Part shown: in pieces, positions 43,411-52,589 of the stretch
Layout of the letters: every line of letters starts with the position of its first letter
How positions within the stretch are numbered: position 1 is the stretch's first letter
Source: an uncultured Acidimicrobiia bacterium
GTDB lineage: Bacteria; Actinomycetota; Acidimicrobiia; Spongiisociales; Spongiisociaceae
DNA: 64,000 nt
Assembly (NCBI GenBank): GCA_958295745.1
Contig: OY282370.1
Span: 806,001 to 870,000, forward strand
Direction of reading: 5' to 3'
Notes under the pieces: model-generated
Database searches by the model: none
What the model saw: only the letters and a program-made list of their open reading frames with translations
What the model was told of the DNA's origin: nothing
Program-made: the position numbers and the translations under genes

Positions 43411-45124
43411 GGCGCCACCCGTTGGTGATGGGGAGGCGCCGATCCCGACCGAACGCCTTGGCGGTGATCTTCACCCCCGGGGGCGCCTGACGGCGCTTGT
43501 ACTCGTTTCGGTCCACCATGGCGGCCACCTTAATCACCATATCCCGGTCCCACCCGGCGGCGGCGATGTCGTCTACCGAGCGGTCCTCCTCTATATAGGC
43601 GGTCAGCACCGGATCCAGCAGGTCGTACGGAGGCAGGCTGTCGGTGTCGAGCTGATCCGGGCGCAGCTCGGCGGAGGGCGGCTTGCGGACGATCTCGTCG
43701 GGTATCACGGCGCCCCGGCGGTTGCGCCATTCGGCCAGCTCGTAGACCTTGGTCTTGAGCACGTCCTTCAACACGGCGTAACCGCCCGCCATGTCCCCGT
43801 ACAGGGTGGCGTAGCCCACCGCCATCTCGGACTTGTTGCCGGTGGCGATCACCATCTCCCCGTGCTTGTTCGAGACAGCCATCAGCAGCGTCCCGCGGAT
43901 CCGGGGCTGCAGGTTCTCCTCCGCCACCCCGAAACCGGTCCCCTCGAAGAGATCCTCCAGCGCCGTCTGGAACTCGGCGAACAGATCGGAGATGGTTACC
44001 CGCTCGAAGCGTATCCCCAGCCGCCGGGCCAGCTCCTCGGAATCCCGCACCGAGCCGCCGGAGCTGAACTTGGAGGGCATGGTTATCCCCCGCACGGCTT
44101 CCGGGCCGAGGGCGTCGACGGCTATCACCGCCGTCAGAGCCGAGTCGATACCGCCCGACAGCCCCACCACCACCTTCGAGAAGCCGTTCTTCAGTACGTA
44201 GTCGCGCAGGCCCAGCGTGAGGGCGCGATAGATCTCCTCCGGTTCGTCGAGGGGATCGGCCGAGGACGGCGACAACGGTTGGGAAGGCCGGGTCAAGGGA
44301 TCGATGCGCACCGCCGCCGCGACCGGCCCGGCAGATGCATGGCGCGGCCCGCCCGGTTCGATGTCGATCACGAAACGGTCCTCTTCGAAGGACGGCGCCC
44401 GGTAGCGGAGGGCCCCGTGGCGGTCCACCACCATCGATCCCCCGTCGAATACCAGCTCGTCCTGGCCGCCCACCAGGTTCAGATATACGACCGGCGCCCC
44501 GGACGACGCCGCCTCGCGATGGATATGGCGGGCCCGCTGGGCGCCTTTGGAGGCCTGGAAGGGAGAGCCGTTGATGTTGAGGAGTATCTGCGCCCCGGCG
44601 GCCGCCTGACGGGAGGGGGGTCCGTCGGGCACCCAGATGTCTTCGCAGATCGACACCCCGGCCACCACCCCGCCGATGCCCCACACCGCTCCGGGGTCGG
44701 CGCCCGGCGCGAAGTAACGATCCTCGTCGAACACCCCGTAGTTGGGCAGCAGCACCTTGCGGTACACCCCCCGCACACGGCCCCGGTGGAGCAGCGCCGC
44801 CGCGTTGGCCGCCCGTCTGGGCTCCGCATCGGAGACGCCCGCCGACCGGCCCCCGTCAACCCGGTCGATGAAACCCACCACGGAGACGGTGTCGCCCGCC
44901 GCGGCGGCTAGCCGATCCAGCAGCTCCAGGTTGGCGTCCACGAAACCCGGCCGCATCACCAGATCCTCGGGGGGGTAGCCGGGGACGGCCAGCTCCGGGC
45001 ACAGCAACACGTCGGCGCCCTGCGACTCCGCCCACTCCATCGAGTCGAGCAGGCGCGCCTCGTTGTAGTCGAGGTCACCGACCCGCAGGTTGATCTGGGC
45101 GCCGGCGACTCGGATCGTCTCCAT
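43403..45124 (-). CDS. nadE: glutamine-dependent NAD+ synthetase
   Basis: The 573-aa protein joins an N-terminal nitrilase-type glutaminase (catalytic Glu in LLCPELAVPGYPPEDL, Lys in YRKVLLPNYGVFDE, Cys in VSICEDIWVPDG) to a C-terminal synthetase domain with the P-loop VGLSGGIDSALT near 305 and KFSSGGSVRDSEELA. It amidates deamido-NAD using glutamine, the last step of NAD synthesis. Length is normal for actinobacterial two-domain NadE. The ATG at 45124 lies only 13 bp beyond the end of the vapC remnant on the same strand. Confidence 0.94.
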   Translation of the reverse strand: METIRVAGAQINLRVGDLDYNEARLLDSMEWAESQGADVLLCPELAVPGYPPEDLVMRPGFVDANLELLDRLAAAAGDTVSVVGFIDRVDGGRSAGVSDAEPRRAANAAALLHRGRVRGVYRKVLLPNYGVFDEDRYFAPGADPGAVWGIGGVVAGVSICEDIWVPDGPPSRQAAAGAQILLNINGSPFQASKGAQRARHIHREAASSGAPVVYLNLVGGQDELVFDGGSMVVDRHGALRYRAPSFEEDRFVIDIEPGGPRHASAGPVAAAVRIDPLTRPSQPLSPSSADPLDEPEEIYRALTLGLRDYVLKNGFSKVVVGLSGGIDSALTAVIAVDALGPEAVRGITMPSKFSSGGSVRDSEELARRLGIRFERVTISDLFAEFQTALEDLFEGTGFGVAEENLQPRIRGTLLMAVSNKHGEMVIATGNKSEMAVGYATLYGDMAGGYAVLKDVLKTKVYELAEWRNRRGAVIPDEIVRKPPSAELRPDQLDTDSLPPYDLLDPVLTAYIEEDRSVDDIAAAGWDRDMVIKVAAMVDRNEYKRRQAPPGVKITAKAFGRDRRLPITNGWRRG

Positions 45125-45136
45125 CGCCCTGAAAGT

Positions 45137-45283
45137 TTAGAGGGGCAACGCCAAGTCCAGAACGACCGATACACACGGTGCAAGTATCGAATCTGCCCTG
45201 ATCCGCCGCTTCGCCCGCGATCCGATCTCGTCGGAATCGACCGGCGCCGCTACGACGACAGAAGCGTCTACAACGACCGCTAC
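45137..45283 (-). pseudogene. decayed VapC (PIN-domain) toxin remnant
   Basis: Directly after the antitoxin stop the minus strand reads VAVVVDASVVVAAPVDSDEIG, SRAKRRIRADSILAPC and then a stop at 45137. This is the N-terminal third of a PIN-domain toxin with the first catalytic Asp, but no start codon precedes it and the rest of the protein is missing. The antitoxin is therefore orphaned. It is too short and start-less for a normal gene call. Confidence 0.7.
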
Positions 45284-45516
45284 CTGCGGTCTTGATCGAG
45301 ATAGGAGAGGATTGAGCTCACCGGCAACGACGGCCCGCCCGCCTGCTGACGCCGCTCTATGCGCTCCATCACCGATGCGAGGCCGGGTTTGGAAGCCATC
45401 TCGATCAGTTTCCGCCGCAGGTACTCCTGCAGGGATCGTCCGCTGCGGGCGGCCCGGGCCGCGAGTTCATCATGGGTCCCATCGCGCACATCTCTGATGG
45501 TGATGGATTTCGGCAT
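45280..45516 (-). CDS. FitA/VapB-like ribbon-helix-helix antitoxin
   Basis: The 78-aa protein has the N-terminal ribbon-helix-helix pattern MPKSITIRDVRDGTHDEL, followed by AARSGRSLQEYLRRKLIE, typical of FitA-like VapB antitoxins, and a C-terminal toxin-binding tail. An in-frame ATG at 45524 is an alternative start. Its cognate toxin gene downstream is a decayed fragment, so it may now be a relic or act in trans on other VapC toxins, e.g. the one at 52.6 kb. Confidence 0.75.
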   Translation of the reverse strand: MPKSITIRDVRDGTHDELAARAARSGRSLQEYLRRKLIEMASKPGLASVMERIERRQQAGGPSLPVSSILSYLDQDRR

Positions 45517-45567
45517 CGCCGTCATTCTTACAGGTATCACTGTTGCGCAGGCGGGAGAACCCGTTCC

Positions 45568-46605
45568 CTACTCCAGGGTGAAACCCTCCGCCCCGAGCGC
45601 CTCCCGCAGCGCTTCGTCTTCCCCGGGGCGCACGGAGAGGGTGAGCACACCGCCGCCGCCGTGCAGGGCATGGCGGAGCTGGAGGTCCCGGACATCCACC
45701 GCGCTCTGTTCCAGCGCACGCCCCACCGCCGCGATCTCGCCCGGCCGGTCCTGGAGCACCACCCCCACCCGGACCACGGGAGGCGCCATCTCCCGGCGGC
45801 GGCTTCTGGCCGATTCGATGCGGGCGGCCAGCGAATCGGGATCGGCCTGCATATCGGCTCGGACCGCTTCGAGGTAGTCGATCATCCGGTCGATCACGCC
45901 GCTCACGTTGCGCCGGTTGGCGGCCAGCAGCCCCGGCCACCAGCGGGGTTCGGAGGCCGCCACCCTGGTCAGGTCGCGGAACGACCCGGCCACCAACCGC
46001 AAGGCCTCGGGATCTTCAGAAGCCAGGTTCACCAGCGAGACCGCTATCACCTGAGGCAGGTGCGAGATGAGGGCCGCCACCCGGTCGTGCTCGACCGCCG
46101 GCATGCGGTGGGGGACGGCGCCGACGGAGCGGACGATCTCCTCGAGGATGTCTACGTCTTCGGGAGCGGCGCCGTCGGGGCAGACGATCCAGGCCGCCCC
46201 TCTGAAGAGGGCCGGGGTGGCGGCGGAAGGGCCGGCGTGCTCCCGTCCGGCCATCGGATGGCCGGCCACCAATCGCAGGCCGGGAGGGCGGGCCGCCCTC
46301 ACCACCGGAACCTTGACCCCCGCCACGTCGGTGACCAGGGCGGCGGTGCGCAGTACGGCCAGGGTCTCCAGGGCGGCGTCCAAGGGTCCGGCCAGCACCA
46401 CCAGATCAACCCCCTCGACCGCCTCCTTCCAGGTCGGGCAGGGACGGTCCACGGCGCCCCGGGCGGCGGCGACTGCCAGCGCCTCGCCATCGGGGTCCCA
46501 CCCCGCCGCCGTCCAGCCCGCCTTGCGGAGGGCCATCCCGAAGGAGGCGCCGATCAGCCCGGTGCCGAGGACGGCCGCGCTCCGCTCTGCCCCGGCGCCC
46601 GGCAT
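45568..46605 (-). CDS. tyrA: prephenate dehydrogenase with ACT domain
   Basis: The 345-aa protein converts prephenate to 4-hydroxyphenylpyruvate for tyrosine. It shows the NAD-binding AAVLGTGLIGASFG (about 9-22), the GHPMAGREHAG catalytic region near 115-125, and SHLPQVIAVSLVNLA with the conserved His. Residues about 275-345 form an ACT domain (VRVGVVLQDRPGEIAAVGRALE) for feedback by aromatic amino acids. It lies 16 bp after the DAHP synthase gene in the same operon. Confidence 0.92.
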   Translation of the reverse strand: MPGAGAERSAAVLGTGLIGASFGMALRKAGWTAAGWDPDGEALAVAAARGAVDRPCPTWKEAVEGVDLVVLAGPLDAALETLAVLRTAALVTDVAGVKVPVVRAARPPGLRLVAGHPMAGREHAGPSAATPALFRGAAWIVCPDGAAPEDVDILEEIVRSVGAVPHRMPAVEHDRVAALISHLPQVIAVSLVNLASEDPEALRLVAGSFRDLTRVAASEPRWWPGLLAANRRNVSGVIDRMIDYLEAVRADMQADPDSLAARIESARSRRREMAPPVVRVGVVLQDRPGEIAAVGRALEQSAVDVRDLQLRHALHGGGGVLTLSVRPGEDEALREALGAEGFTLE

Positions 46606-46621
46606 TAGTCTGTCTGCCCGT

Positions 46622-47635
46622 TCAGACGGTCAAGCCGAGTACGGCCGCCAGCCCTCTGATCTGCTTCATGAGCTGGGCGAACTCGTCGGGCAGTATCGCC
46701 TGGCTTCCGTCCACCAAAGCGGTGTGGGGAGACGGATGCACATCGATTATGAACCCGTCCGCCCCGACCGCTACGGCCGCCCTGGCCAGCGGCACCACCA
46801 GATGACGGCGGCCCGACGAATGGGAGGGGTCGATCACCACCGGCAGGTGCGACATGGCCTTGACGACGGGCGCCGCCGAGATGTCGAGGGTGTTGCGGGT
46901 GCTGGTCTCGAAGGTGCGGATTCCCCGCTCCGCCAAGATCACCTGGTGGTTGCCTTCCTTGTAGATGTACTCGGCCGCGTTGAGCCACTCGTCGACGGTG
47001 GCGGTAAAGCCCCGCTTCAGCATCACCGGCTTGTGCACCTTCCCGACCTCGGAGAGCAGGGCGAAATTGGCCATGTTGCGGGTGCCGATCCGCAGGATGT
47101 CGGCGTAGCCGGCGATCATCTCCACATCGCGGGGGTCGAGCACCTCGGCCACGAAGGGAAGACCGAACTCCTCCCGGGCCTCGGCCAGCAGCTGCAGCCC
47201 GGCCTCCCCCAAACCCTGGAAGGAGAAGGGGCTGGTGCGGGGCTTGAAGGCGTCCCCCCGCAGAATGGTCGCCCCGGCTTTCTTGACCGCCTCTGCGGTG
47301 CGGAACAGCTGTTCCCGGCTCTCGACCGCGCACGGCCCGGCGATGGGGGCGAACACCCCGCCGCCGATCCGGGCGTTCCCTACCGGGATCACGGTATCTT
47401 CGCCCTGGAACTCGCGGGACACGAACTGGTAGGTCTTCAACACGGGCACGGCCCGGTCCACCCCGTCCATGGCCTCCCAGGGGAGCTGCTGGATCAGGCC
47501 CCGATCTCCTATGGCGCCGATCACGGTCCGGATCTGGCCGTTGGAGATGTGGGCTTCGCAACCGATATCGGCCAGCCGCTCCACCACGCCGGCGATGTGT
47601 TCCTCGGATGCATCCGATTTCATGACGATGACCAT
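46622..47635 (-). CDS. aroF: 3-deoxy-7-phosphoheptulonate synthase (type I beta)
   Basis: The 337-aa enzyme condenses phosphoenolpyruvate and erythrose 4-phosphate, the first shikimate-pathway step. An N-terminal ferredoxin-like regulatory domain (MVIVMKSDASEEHIAGVVERL, about 1-70) precedes the barrel with GPCAVES, RGDAFKPRTSPFSFQGLG, VMLKRGF and VVIDPSHSSGRR. This is the T. maritima-like subtype. GGAGGAG supports the ATG at 47635; a longer frame to 47668 exists. It is followed by tyrA, giving a small aromatic operon. Confidence 0.93.
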   Translation of the reverse strand: MVIVMKSDASEEHIAGVVERLADIGCEAHISNGQIRTVIGAIGDRGLIQQLPWEAMDGVDRAVPVLKTYQFVSREFQGEDTVIPVGNARIGGGVFAPIAGPCAVESREQLFRTAEAVKKAGATILRGDAFKPRTSPFSFQGLGEAGLQLLAEAREEFGLPFVAEVLDPRDVEMIAGYADILRIGTRNMANFALLSEVGKVHKPVMLKRGFTATVDEWLNAAEYIYKEGNHQVILAERGIRTFETSTRNTLDISAAPVVKAMSHLPVVIDPSHSSGRRHLVVPLARAAVAVGADGFIIDVHPSPHTALVDGSQAILPDEFAQLMKQIRGLAAVLGLTV

Positions 47636-47734
47636 CACGGGCTCCTCCCCGACCCCGGGTTCTTCCATCGGAGGATAGACCGGCCCGGCAGAGCCTTACC
47701 AACCGAAAGCCCGGTATGCCCCGGCGCCATGCCT

Positions 47735-48139
47735 TCAGCGTTCCACTGCGGGCGGGATGGTGCGGGCCTCGGCCACCCACTCCGACACGTCGGCCAGGGT
47801 GGGCAGCCGGCGCACGATGGGATTCCGGCCGTTGGTCTGTCTGATCATCGCCGACAGCGCCACCTCGTTTCGACCCGCCAGATCCTCGACGGTGAACACC
47901 CCCGCCTGGTTGAGCAATCCGCTGTACCGGGAGCCCACCCCTTTGACCCTCATGAGGTCGATGCGCATGACCAGCTCGAGTATCCGGGATTCGGTGAGGG
48001 ACGACTCGGCGGCCAGATCACGCCGACCGGCGGGAGCGGCCGCCCGCCGCAGCAGGGCTCCGGTGGTCCGTATCCCCGAACGGCGGAACCGGCGCGCCTC
48101 GGAGGGGTCGATGCCGTCCAAGGCGTCGATGGAAGCCAT
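47735..48139 (-). CDS. DUF4332 / helix-hairpin-helix protein
   Basis: The 134-aa product matches the DUF4332 pattern: GIRTTGALLRRAAAPAGRRD, then SLTESRILELVMRIDLMRVKGVG, SRYSGLLNQAGVFTVEDLAGRN and a C-terminal RRLPTLADVSEWVAEA. The RVKGVGSRYS segment is a helix-hairpin-helix turn, suggesting nucleic-acid or protein binding. GGAGGAGGG precedes the ATG at 48139. It trails the molybdoenzyme maturation genes; function unknown. Confidence 0.8.
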   Translation of the reverse strand: MASIDALDGIDPSEARRFRRSGIRTTGALLRRAAAPAGRRDLAAESSLTESRILELVMRIDLMRVKGVGSRYSGLLNQAGVFTVEDLAGRNEVALSAMIRQTNGRNPIVRRLPTLADVSEWVAEARTIPPAVER

Positions 48140-48241
48140 CCGAATACCCTCCTCCCTCAACCCTGACCATTCATGGCCGGGGCGTTGGGGTGATCGACGG
48201 GGCGGGCGGGAGCGGGGAACGGCCCCTCATGGAACCACCGC

Positions 48242-48901
48242 TCATGACCAACGTGGCCGGCGGTCGGGAGGGCGCCTCATATCGGTGAGGCGGCGCAGGG
48301 CTTCGAGATCTTTCCTGGTGTCGATATCGCGGGGGGCGTCCTCCCCGACGAACACCTCCTCCACCCACTCGGGATGCGAGAGGAACAGGTTCCGGGCGCC
48401 CCGGTCCCCTTCAAGGCCGGCCACCAGCCGCGGCCACAACCTGCTGTCCACCAGCACTGGATGCCCCCGCACGAAACGGTAGAGGGGAAGAATCACCGGC
48501 CGGCCGGACCGTCGGCGGGCCTCGAAGAGCCGCGCCACCACCTCCGACGACACCCCGGGCTGATCCGCCAGCACGATGAGGGCCGCATCAGCCGTCCGAT
48601 CCCCGATCAGGGCGTCGAGGCCCGCCCGCAGCGACGAAGCGACCCCCTCCCCCCACTCCGGGTTCTCGACCACGGTGGCCGCCGATATGTCCACCCGATC
48701 CATTATCCGCTCGGCGCCGGCCCCGAGCACCACATAGACCGAATCCACCTGCGGCCATCCGCACACCCGCCCGACCACGTATTCCAGGAGCGGACGGCCC
48801 CTCCAGTCGACCAGCTGCTTGGCCTCTCCGAACCGCCTCGATTCGCCGGCGGCCAGGATCAGCGCGGCGGTATTCACGATGGTCGAGCCGAGGGCGGGCA
48901 A
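48242..48901 (-). CDS. mocA: molybdenum cofactor cytidylyltransferase-like (MocA family)
   Basis: The 219-aa nucleotidyltransferase has the GT-A loop LILAAGESRRFGEAKQLVDW (about 14-33), the metal Asp in IVLADQPGVS near 112, and the C-terminal RDIDTRKDL. MocA attaches CMP to molybdopterin for hydroxylases of the xanthine dehydrogenase/CO dehydrogenase class. Its place right after two xdhC-like genes supports MocA rather than MobA. The first ATG at 48901 is used; one in the NTAALIL region is not available. Confidence 0.87.
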   Translation of the reverse strand: MPALGSTIVNTAALILAAGESRRFGEAKQLVDWRGRPLLEYVVGRVCGWPQVDSVYVVLGAGAERIMDRVDISAATVVENPEWGEGVASSLRAGLDALIGDRTADAALIVLADQPGVSSEVVARLFEARRRSGRPVILPLYRFVRGHPVLVDSRLWPRLVAGLEGDRGARNLFLSHPEWVEEVFVGEDAPRDIDTRKDLEALRRLTDMRRPPDRRPRWS

Positions 48902-48926
48902 CCCGGTCCGACCCGGCCCGGAAGGG

Positions 48927-49712
48927 TCATAGGTCTCCCTCGTCCTCCGTGCGCTGGAGGTGGATGCGCCCCGCCCGGCCCACCAAGGACTCGCCGGTTC
49001 CCGAACCGTAACGCACCTGGATCATCTCGGCCAGGATCGAGACCGCCACCTCGCCGGGCTGTTCGGCGCCTATATCCAGCCCGACGGGCCCGTGGATACG
49101 GGCAACCTGGTGTTCTGGGAACCCGGCCGCCGTCAAACGATCCACCCGCCTCCGATGGGTGCGGCGGCTTCCCATGACCCCGACGTACTTGGCCGGGCTG
49201 TCCAGCACCAGCGGCAGCACCGGATCCTCGAAACGGGCGTCGTGGCTGAGCAGCACCACATAGGTGCGGGCGTCGATGACCAGCCGATCGGCCACCTGCT
49301 CGGGCCATCCGACAATCACGCTCTCGGCCTCGGGGAAGCGCTCCTCGGTGGTGAAGACCGGCCTGGCGTCGTTGACGATCACCCGGAACCCCAGCCCGTG
49401 GGCCATCCGGCACAGCTCCTGCGCGATGTGAACGGCGCCGAAGATCATCAGCCGGGGCTGGGGGGCCACCGTCTCTATGTAGACATGGCGGGGCCCGTAG
49501 GCCAGGGTGCGGTTCTGTTCCCGGTCCATGAGATGGGCGGCGTCGGAAACCAGATGGTCGGAAATGTCCTCGGGGATGGTCCCGGCGATGAGGCCTTCGG
49601 TGCGGTCCAGCACCCCCTTGGCGCCGACGCCGGGGCCGTCCACGACGGTCACCACCGCCCCCAGCCGTTCGGCCTCGACGAGGCCGCGCACCGCTTCCAG
49701 CGGACTCACCAT
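48927..49712 (-). CDS. XdhC/CoxF-type maturation factor, Rossmann-containing
   Basis: The 261-aa protein has an N-terminal XdhC-CoxI part and a C-terminal Rossmann domain ([34 protein letters not shown], shown here by its GAVHIA loop and D at the strand end; then [12 protein letters not shown] and [20 protein letters not shown]). XdhC-like proteins bind the Mo cofactor, add the essential sulfur and insert it into the hydroxylase. Its ATG overlaps the preceding xdhC-N gene by 7 nt. The two genes together equal one full XdhC. Confidence 0.85.
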   Translation of the reverse strand: MVSPLEAVRGLVEAERLGAVVTVVDGPGVGAKGVLDRTEGLIAGTIPEDISDHLVSDAAHLMDREQNRTLAYGPRHVYIETVAPQPRLMIFGAVHIAQELCRMAHGLGFRVIVNDARPVFTTEERFPEAESVIVGWPEQVADRLVIDARTYVVLLSHDARFEDPVLPLVLDSPAKYVGVMGSRRTHRRRVDRLTAAGFPEHQVARIHGPVGLDIGAEQPGEVAVSILAEMIQVRYGSGTGESLVGRAGRIHLQRTEDEGDL

Positions 49713-50014
49713 TTCTCCACGAACACCTGGATCGTCCCGCCGCAGGCCAGCCCTACCTCGAAGGCGTCCTCGTCGGCGATCCCATAGGTCACCAGCCGCG
49801 GCGCCCCCGATTCGATCACCGCCTGGGCGTGGAGGAACACGTCGTTCTCCACGCAACCGCCGCTCACCGACCCTTCCATGTCGCCGGCCGAGGACACCAG
49901 GAACTTGGCCCCCTCGGGCCGGGGCGCCGACCCCTGCACCTTCACCACCGTCGCCGCGGCGACCTGCTTGCCCTCCCCCGTCCATCGGTCGTAGACGGCC
50001 AGTGCCTCCTTCAT
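49706..50014 (-). CDS. XdhC/CoxI N-terminal domain protein
   Basis: The 102-aa product is the small XdhC-CoxI domain alone: [40 protein letters not shown], and [16 protein letters not shown] at the end. The SGGCVE and CGG motifs are the family signatures. It overlaps both neighbours (CoxE stop by 4 nt and the larger XdhC by 7 nt), which fixes it within the operon. In many actinobacteria this split arrangement is normal next to coxE. Confidence 0.87.
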   Translation of the reverse strand: MKEALAVYDRWTGEGKQVAAATVVKVQGSAPRPEGAKFLVSSAGDMEGSVSGGCVENDVFLHAQAVIESGAPRLVTYGIADEDAFEVGLACGGTIQVFVEKW

Positions 50015-51174
50015 GACGCCAACGCTCCTCTTCTCGATGCCGGATGCGGATTCGCCGGTATCGACTCTAGGAGACGGACCACCCCGGCGAGATCCACCAG
50101 CCGGGCGGCGGGCAGAAAATCGTCCACATACGGCAGCGCCGCCTTCAGACCCCTGGTCTCCGGCGAGTAGCCCTCCCGGCCCGCCAGGGGGTTCAGCCAG
50201 ATGGTCCGGTGCACCGAACGGGAGAACCGGGCCATCTCCCGACTCAGCAACCCGGGATCGCCGCGGTCCCACCCGTCGCTGATGATCATCCCTATCGGGC
50301 CTCCCCTGGCCACCCGCCGGCTCCATATCTGGTTGTAGACCTCCATGGCCTCCCCGATCCGGGTGCCCCCCGACCAGTCGTGAACCCGTCCGGCCACCAG
50401 ACGCAGGGCCGCCGCCGGGTCGCGCCGCCGGAGCTCGTGGGTGATGCGGGTGAGGCGGGTGGAGAACACGAAGGTCTCGACCCGTCCCATCCTGGACGGC
50501 GCGGAGTGGGCGAAGTAGAGGAGCATCTCGACGTATTTCTCCATCGAGCCGCTCACGTCGGCGATGATCACCAAAGGGCGGCGGCGGGGCTTGCGGGAAC
50601 GGAACTCCATCTCGATGAGCTCGCTGCGGGGGCCGACCGCGTTGCGCAGGGTGCGGCGCATGTCGGGGCGGCGGCCCCGGGAATCGGCCAGCCACCGGCG
50701 GCTCAACGCCTCGGCGGGCTTCCAGACCATGGCGGCGATCAGCCTCCGCACCTCGGAGACCTCGTCGGGGGTGAGCTCGCCGAAGTCGCGGGCGCCGAGC
50801 CGCTCGCCGTAGGAAGCGCCCATCTGTTCACGGCTCTCGCTGGTATCCGCCTCGTCCGGCGCCGCGTCGGGCGCCAACACCGGCAGGTAGGACTGGACCA
50901 TGGAGTCGGATTCGGCGTCGGCGACGGGCGGGCGGGGCGCCCCCCTCCCGAAGAACAGCTCGAAGGCCGCGTCGAACACCGGGATCTGGTCGGGGCGGGT
51001 GACGGTCAGCGCCCGGAAACCGGCCCGGATGCTCCGCACGTCCTCCAGTCCCAGCAACCGGGCGGCGGTGAGCAGATCCATGCCGACGGGCGGGGTCACA
51101 TCGAGCCCTTTGGCCCGCAGGTAGCGGGCAAAGTGGGTCACGTTCTGGGCGAAGACCCCTGACATGGGAATCAA
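50011..51174 (-). CDS. coxE: VWA-domain protein CoxE
   Basis: The 387-aa protein has a CoxE-type VWA domain in its second half: the MIDAS motif ADVSGSM near 205, GTRIGEAM with the Thr ligand, and [10 protein letters not shown]. The N-terminal half resembles other CoxE proteins ([12 protein letters not shown]). CoxE works with the MoxR ATPase CoxD in assembling the Mo/Cu centre of CO dehydrogenase. It overlaps both the coxD stop and the XdhC-N start by 4 nt. Confidence 0.87.
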   Translation of the reverse strand: MIPMSGVFAQNVTHFARYLRAKGLDVTPPVGMDLLTAARLLGLEDVRSIRAGFRALTVTRPDQIPVFDAAFELFFGRGAPRPPVADAESDSMVQSYLPVLAPDAAPDEADTSESREQMGASYGERLGARDFGELTPDEVSEVRRLIAAMVWKPAEALSRRWLADSRGRRPDMRRTLRNAVGPRSELIEMEFRSRKPRRRPLVIIADVSGSMEKYVEMLLYFAHSAPSRMGRVETFVFSTRLTRITHELRRRDPAAALRLVAGRVHDWSGGTRIGEAMEVYNQIWSRRVARGGPIGMIISDGWDRGDPGLLSREMARFSRSVHRTIWLNPLAGREGYSPETRGLKAALPYVDDFLPAARLVDLAGVVRLLESIPANPHPASRRGALAS

Positions 51175-52055
51175 CCGACCGCGATCAGGCGCCCGACGCC
51201 GCCCGACCGCACCCGCGCGATGTCGTCCTCGTATTTGAGGATCACCCCCAGCGTGTCCTCGGCCGCCTCGGGCGACAGCGCCTCCGCTCCCAGCACCTGG
51301 AGGGCCGCCGCCCAGTCGAGCGTCTCGGCCACGCCGGGCGGCTTGAACAGCTCGAGGCTGCGCAGCCTCTCCATCGCCCTAGCCAGCTCCCCGGCCAGGT
51401 CCTCGGCGATGCCGGGCACCTTGCTGGTGACGATCTCCACCTCCCGTTCGAAGGTGGGGTAATCGATCCAGTGGTAGAGGCAGCGGCGTTTGAGGGCGTC
51501 GTGTATCTCCCGGGTGCGGTTGGACGTGATCACCACCACCGGCGGCGCCTCGGCGGCCACCGTCCCCACCTCAGGGATCGTCACCTGGAAATCCGACAGC
51601 AATTCCAGCAGGTAGGCCTCGAACTCCTCGTCGGCCCGGTCGAGCTCGTCGATCAGCAGCACGGGCCGGGCGCCGCCGGCCGACATCTCCACCGCCTCGA
51701 GCAGGGGGCGGGCGACCAGGTACTCGCGGCTCATGATGTCGGAGATGCCGGCGCCGGCGCCCTCTCCCCTGGCTTCGATGAGGCGGATGGCCAGCATCTG
51801 GCGGGCGTAGTCCCACTCGTAGATGGCGTGCCCGGCGTCCAAGCCCTCGTAGCACTGGAGGCGGATCAGCGGCTCGTCGAGGACGGCGGACAGCACCTTG
51901 GCCACCTCCGTCTTGCCGACCCCGGCCTCCCCTTCGAGGAAGAGCGGGCGCCCCAGCTGGAGGGCGAGGTGGATGGTGACCGCCAGCGAGCGGTCGGCGA
52001 TGTACCGCTGGGCGGCGAGGGCGTCCGCTACCTCTTGGACCGTGCTGGGAATCAT
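51171..52055 (-). CDS. coxD: MoxR-family AAA+ ATPase CoxD
   Basis: The 294-aa ATPase shows LEGEAGVGKTEVAKVL (Walker A, about 40-50), VLLIDELDRADEEFEAYLLELL (Walker B), and VVVITSNRTREIHDALKRRC (sensor 1/Arg finger). MoxR ATPases with VWA partners act as metallo-centre chaperones; CoxD is needed for the CuSMoO2 site of CO dehydrogenase. It is the first gene of the leftward maturation operon. No coxL/M/S structural gene is in the window, so the enzyme served is unknown. Confidence 0.9.
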   Translation of the reverse strand: MIPSTVQEVADALAAQRYIADRSLAVTIHLALQLGRPLFLEGEAGVGKTEVAKVLSAVLDEPLIRLQCYEGLDAGHAIYEWDYARQMLAIRLIEARGEGAGAGISDIMSREYLVARPLLEAVEMSAGGARPVLLIDELDRADEEFEAYLLELLSDFQVTIPEVGTVAAEAPPVVVITSNRTREIHDALKRRCLYHWIDYPTFEREVEIVTSKVPGIAEDLAGELARAMERLRSLELFKPPGVAETLDWAAALQVLGAEALSPEAAEDTLGVILKYEDDIARVRSGGVGRLIAVG

Positions 52056-52232
52056 CGTCCTCAGGTTACACCCCGCCCGCGGCCAAGATATGCCTCCCCC
52101 CTAACCGTGAATAGCCTGCCCCGCATGGAAGAGGGCAATCCAGGAGCTCCGAGACGGAGGAGACGCCGCCGGACCGCGTACAGGCAGGCGAGCCCTCGGT
52201 CGTGACCCGATCCGGCCCCTCCGGTTATGGTA

Positions 52233-52258
52233 TCCTTACTTATGATCGAAAGTAAGGA
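52233..52258. promoter_or_regulatory. palindromic operator of the AbrB-VapC pair
   Basis: A perfect 8-bp inverted repeat, TCCTTACT (52233-52240) and AGTAAGGA (52251-52258) with a 10-bp spacer, lies directly before the antitoxin start and includes the AAGGAG ribosome site. This is the usual layout of an autoregulatory toxin-antitoxin operator. Confidence 0.65.
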
Positions 52259-52265
52259 GCCTCGG

Positions 52266-52589
52266 ATGGATTCCGTCGTAAAGGCCTCGCCGAAGGGCCA
52301 AGTCACCGTTCATAAACGGTCAGATGACGCGCGAAGCGGCGCCCGGCTGATAGCAAAGGTCACGTCGAAGGGCCAGGTCACCATACCCAAGGCCATCCGA
52401 AGCGAGCTCGGCATCACCGAAGGCGACACTGTCATGTTCCGGCTCGAAGAGCAACACGCGGTGATGACTCGCATCCCCGACCTCATGGAACTGGCCGGCT
52501 CGGTCGAAGTGCCGGAGGACAAACGGGGCCGGTCCTGGGACGAAATACGCAGCATCGTCCGCCAGGAACGCGCCAAGGCCCGGCATTGA
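52266..52589 (+). CDS. AbrB/MazE-type antitoxin with doubled N-terminal motif
   Basis: The 107-aa product carries the SpoVT-AbrB swapped-hairpin motif AKVTSKGQVTIPKAIRSELGI at about 33-53. A partial earlier copy, VKASPKGQVTVHK, lies at about 5-17, apparently an internal duplication. The C-terminus (DEIRSIVRQERAKARH) would bind the toxin. AAGGAG 6 nt before selects the ATG at 52266 over upstream ATGs inside the operator. The stop overlaps the toxin's TTG start (TTGA). Confidence 0.82.
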   Translation: MDSVVKASPKGQVTVHKRSDDARSGARLIAKVTSKGQVTIPKAIRSELGITEGDTVMFRLEEQHAVMTRIPDLMELAGSVEVPEDKRGRSWDEIRSIVRQERAKARH

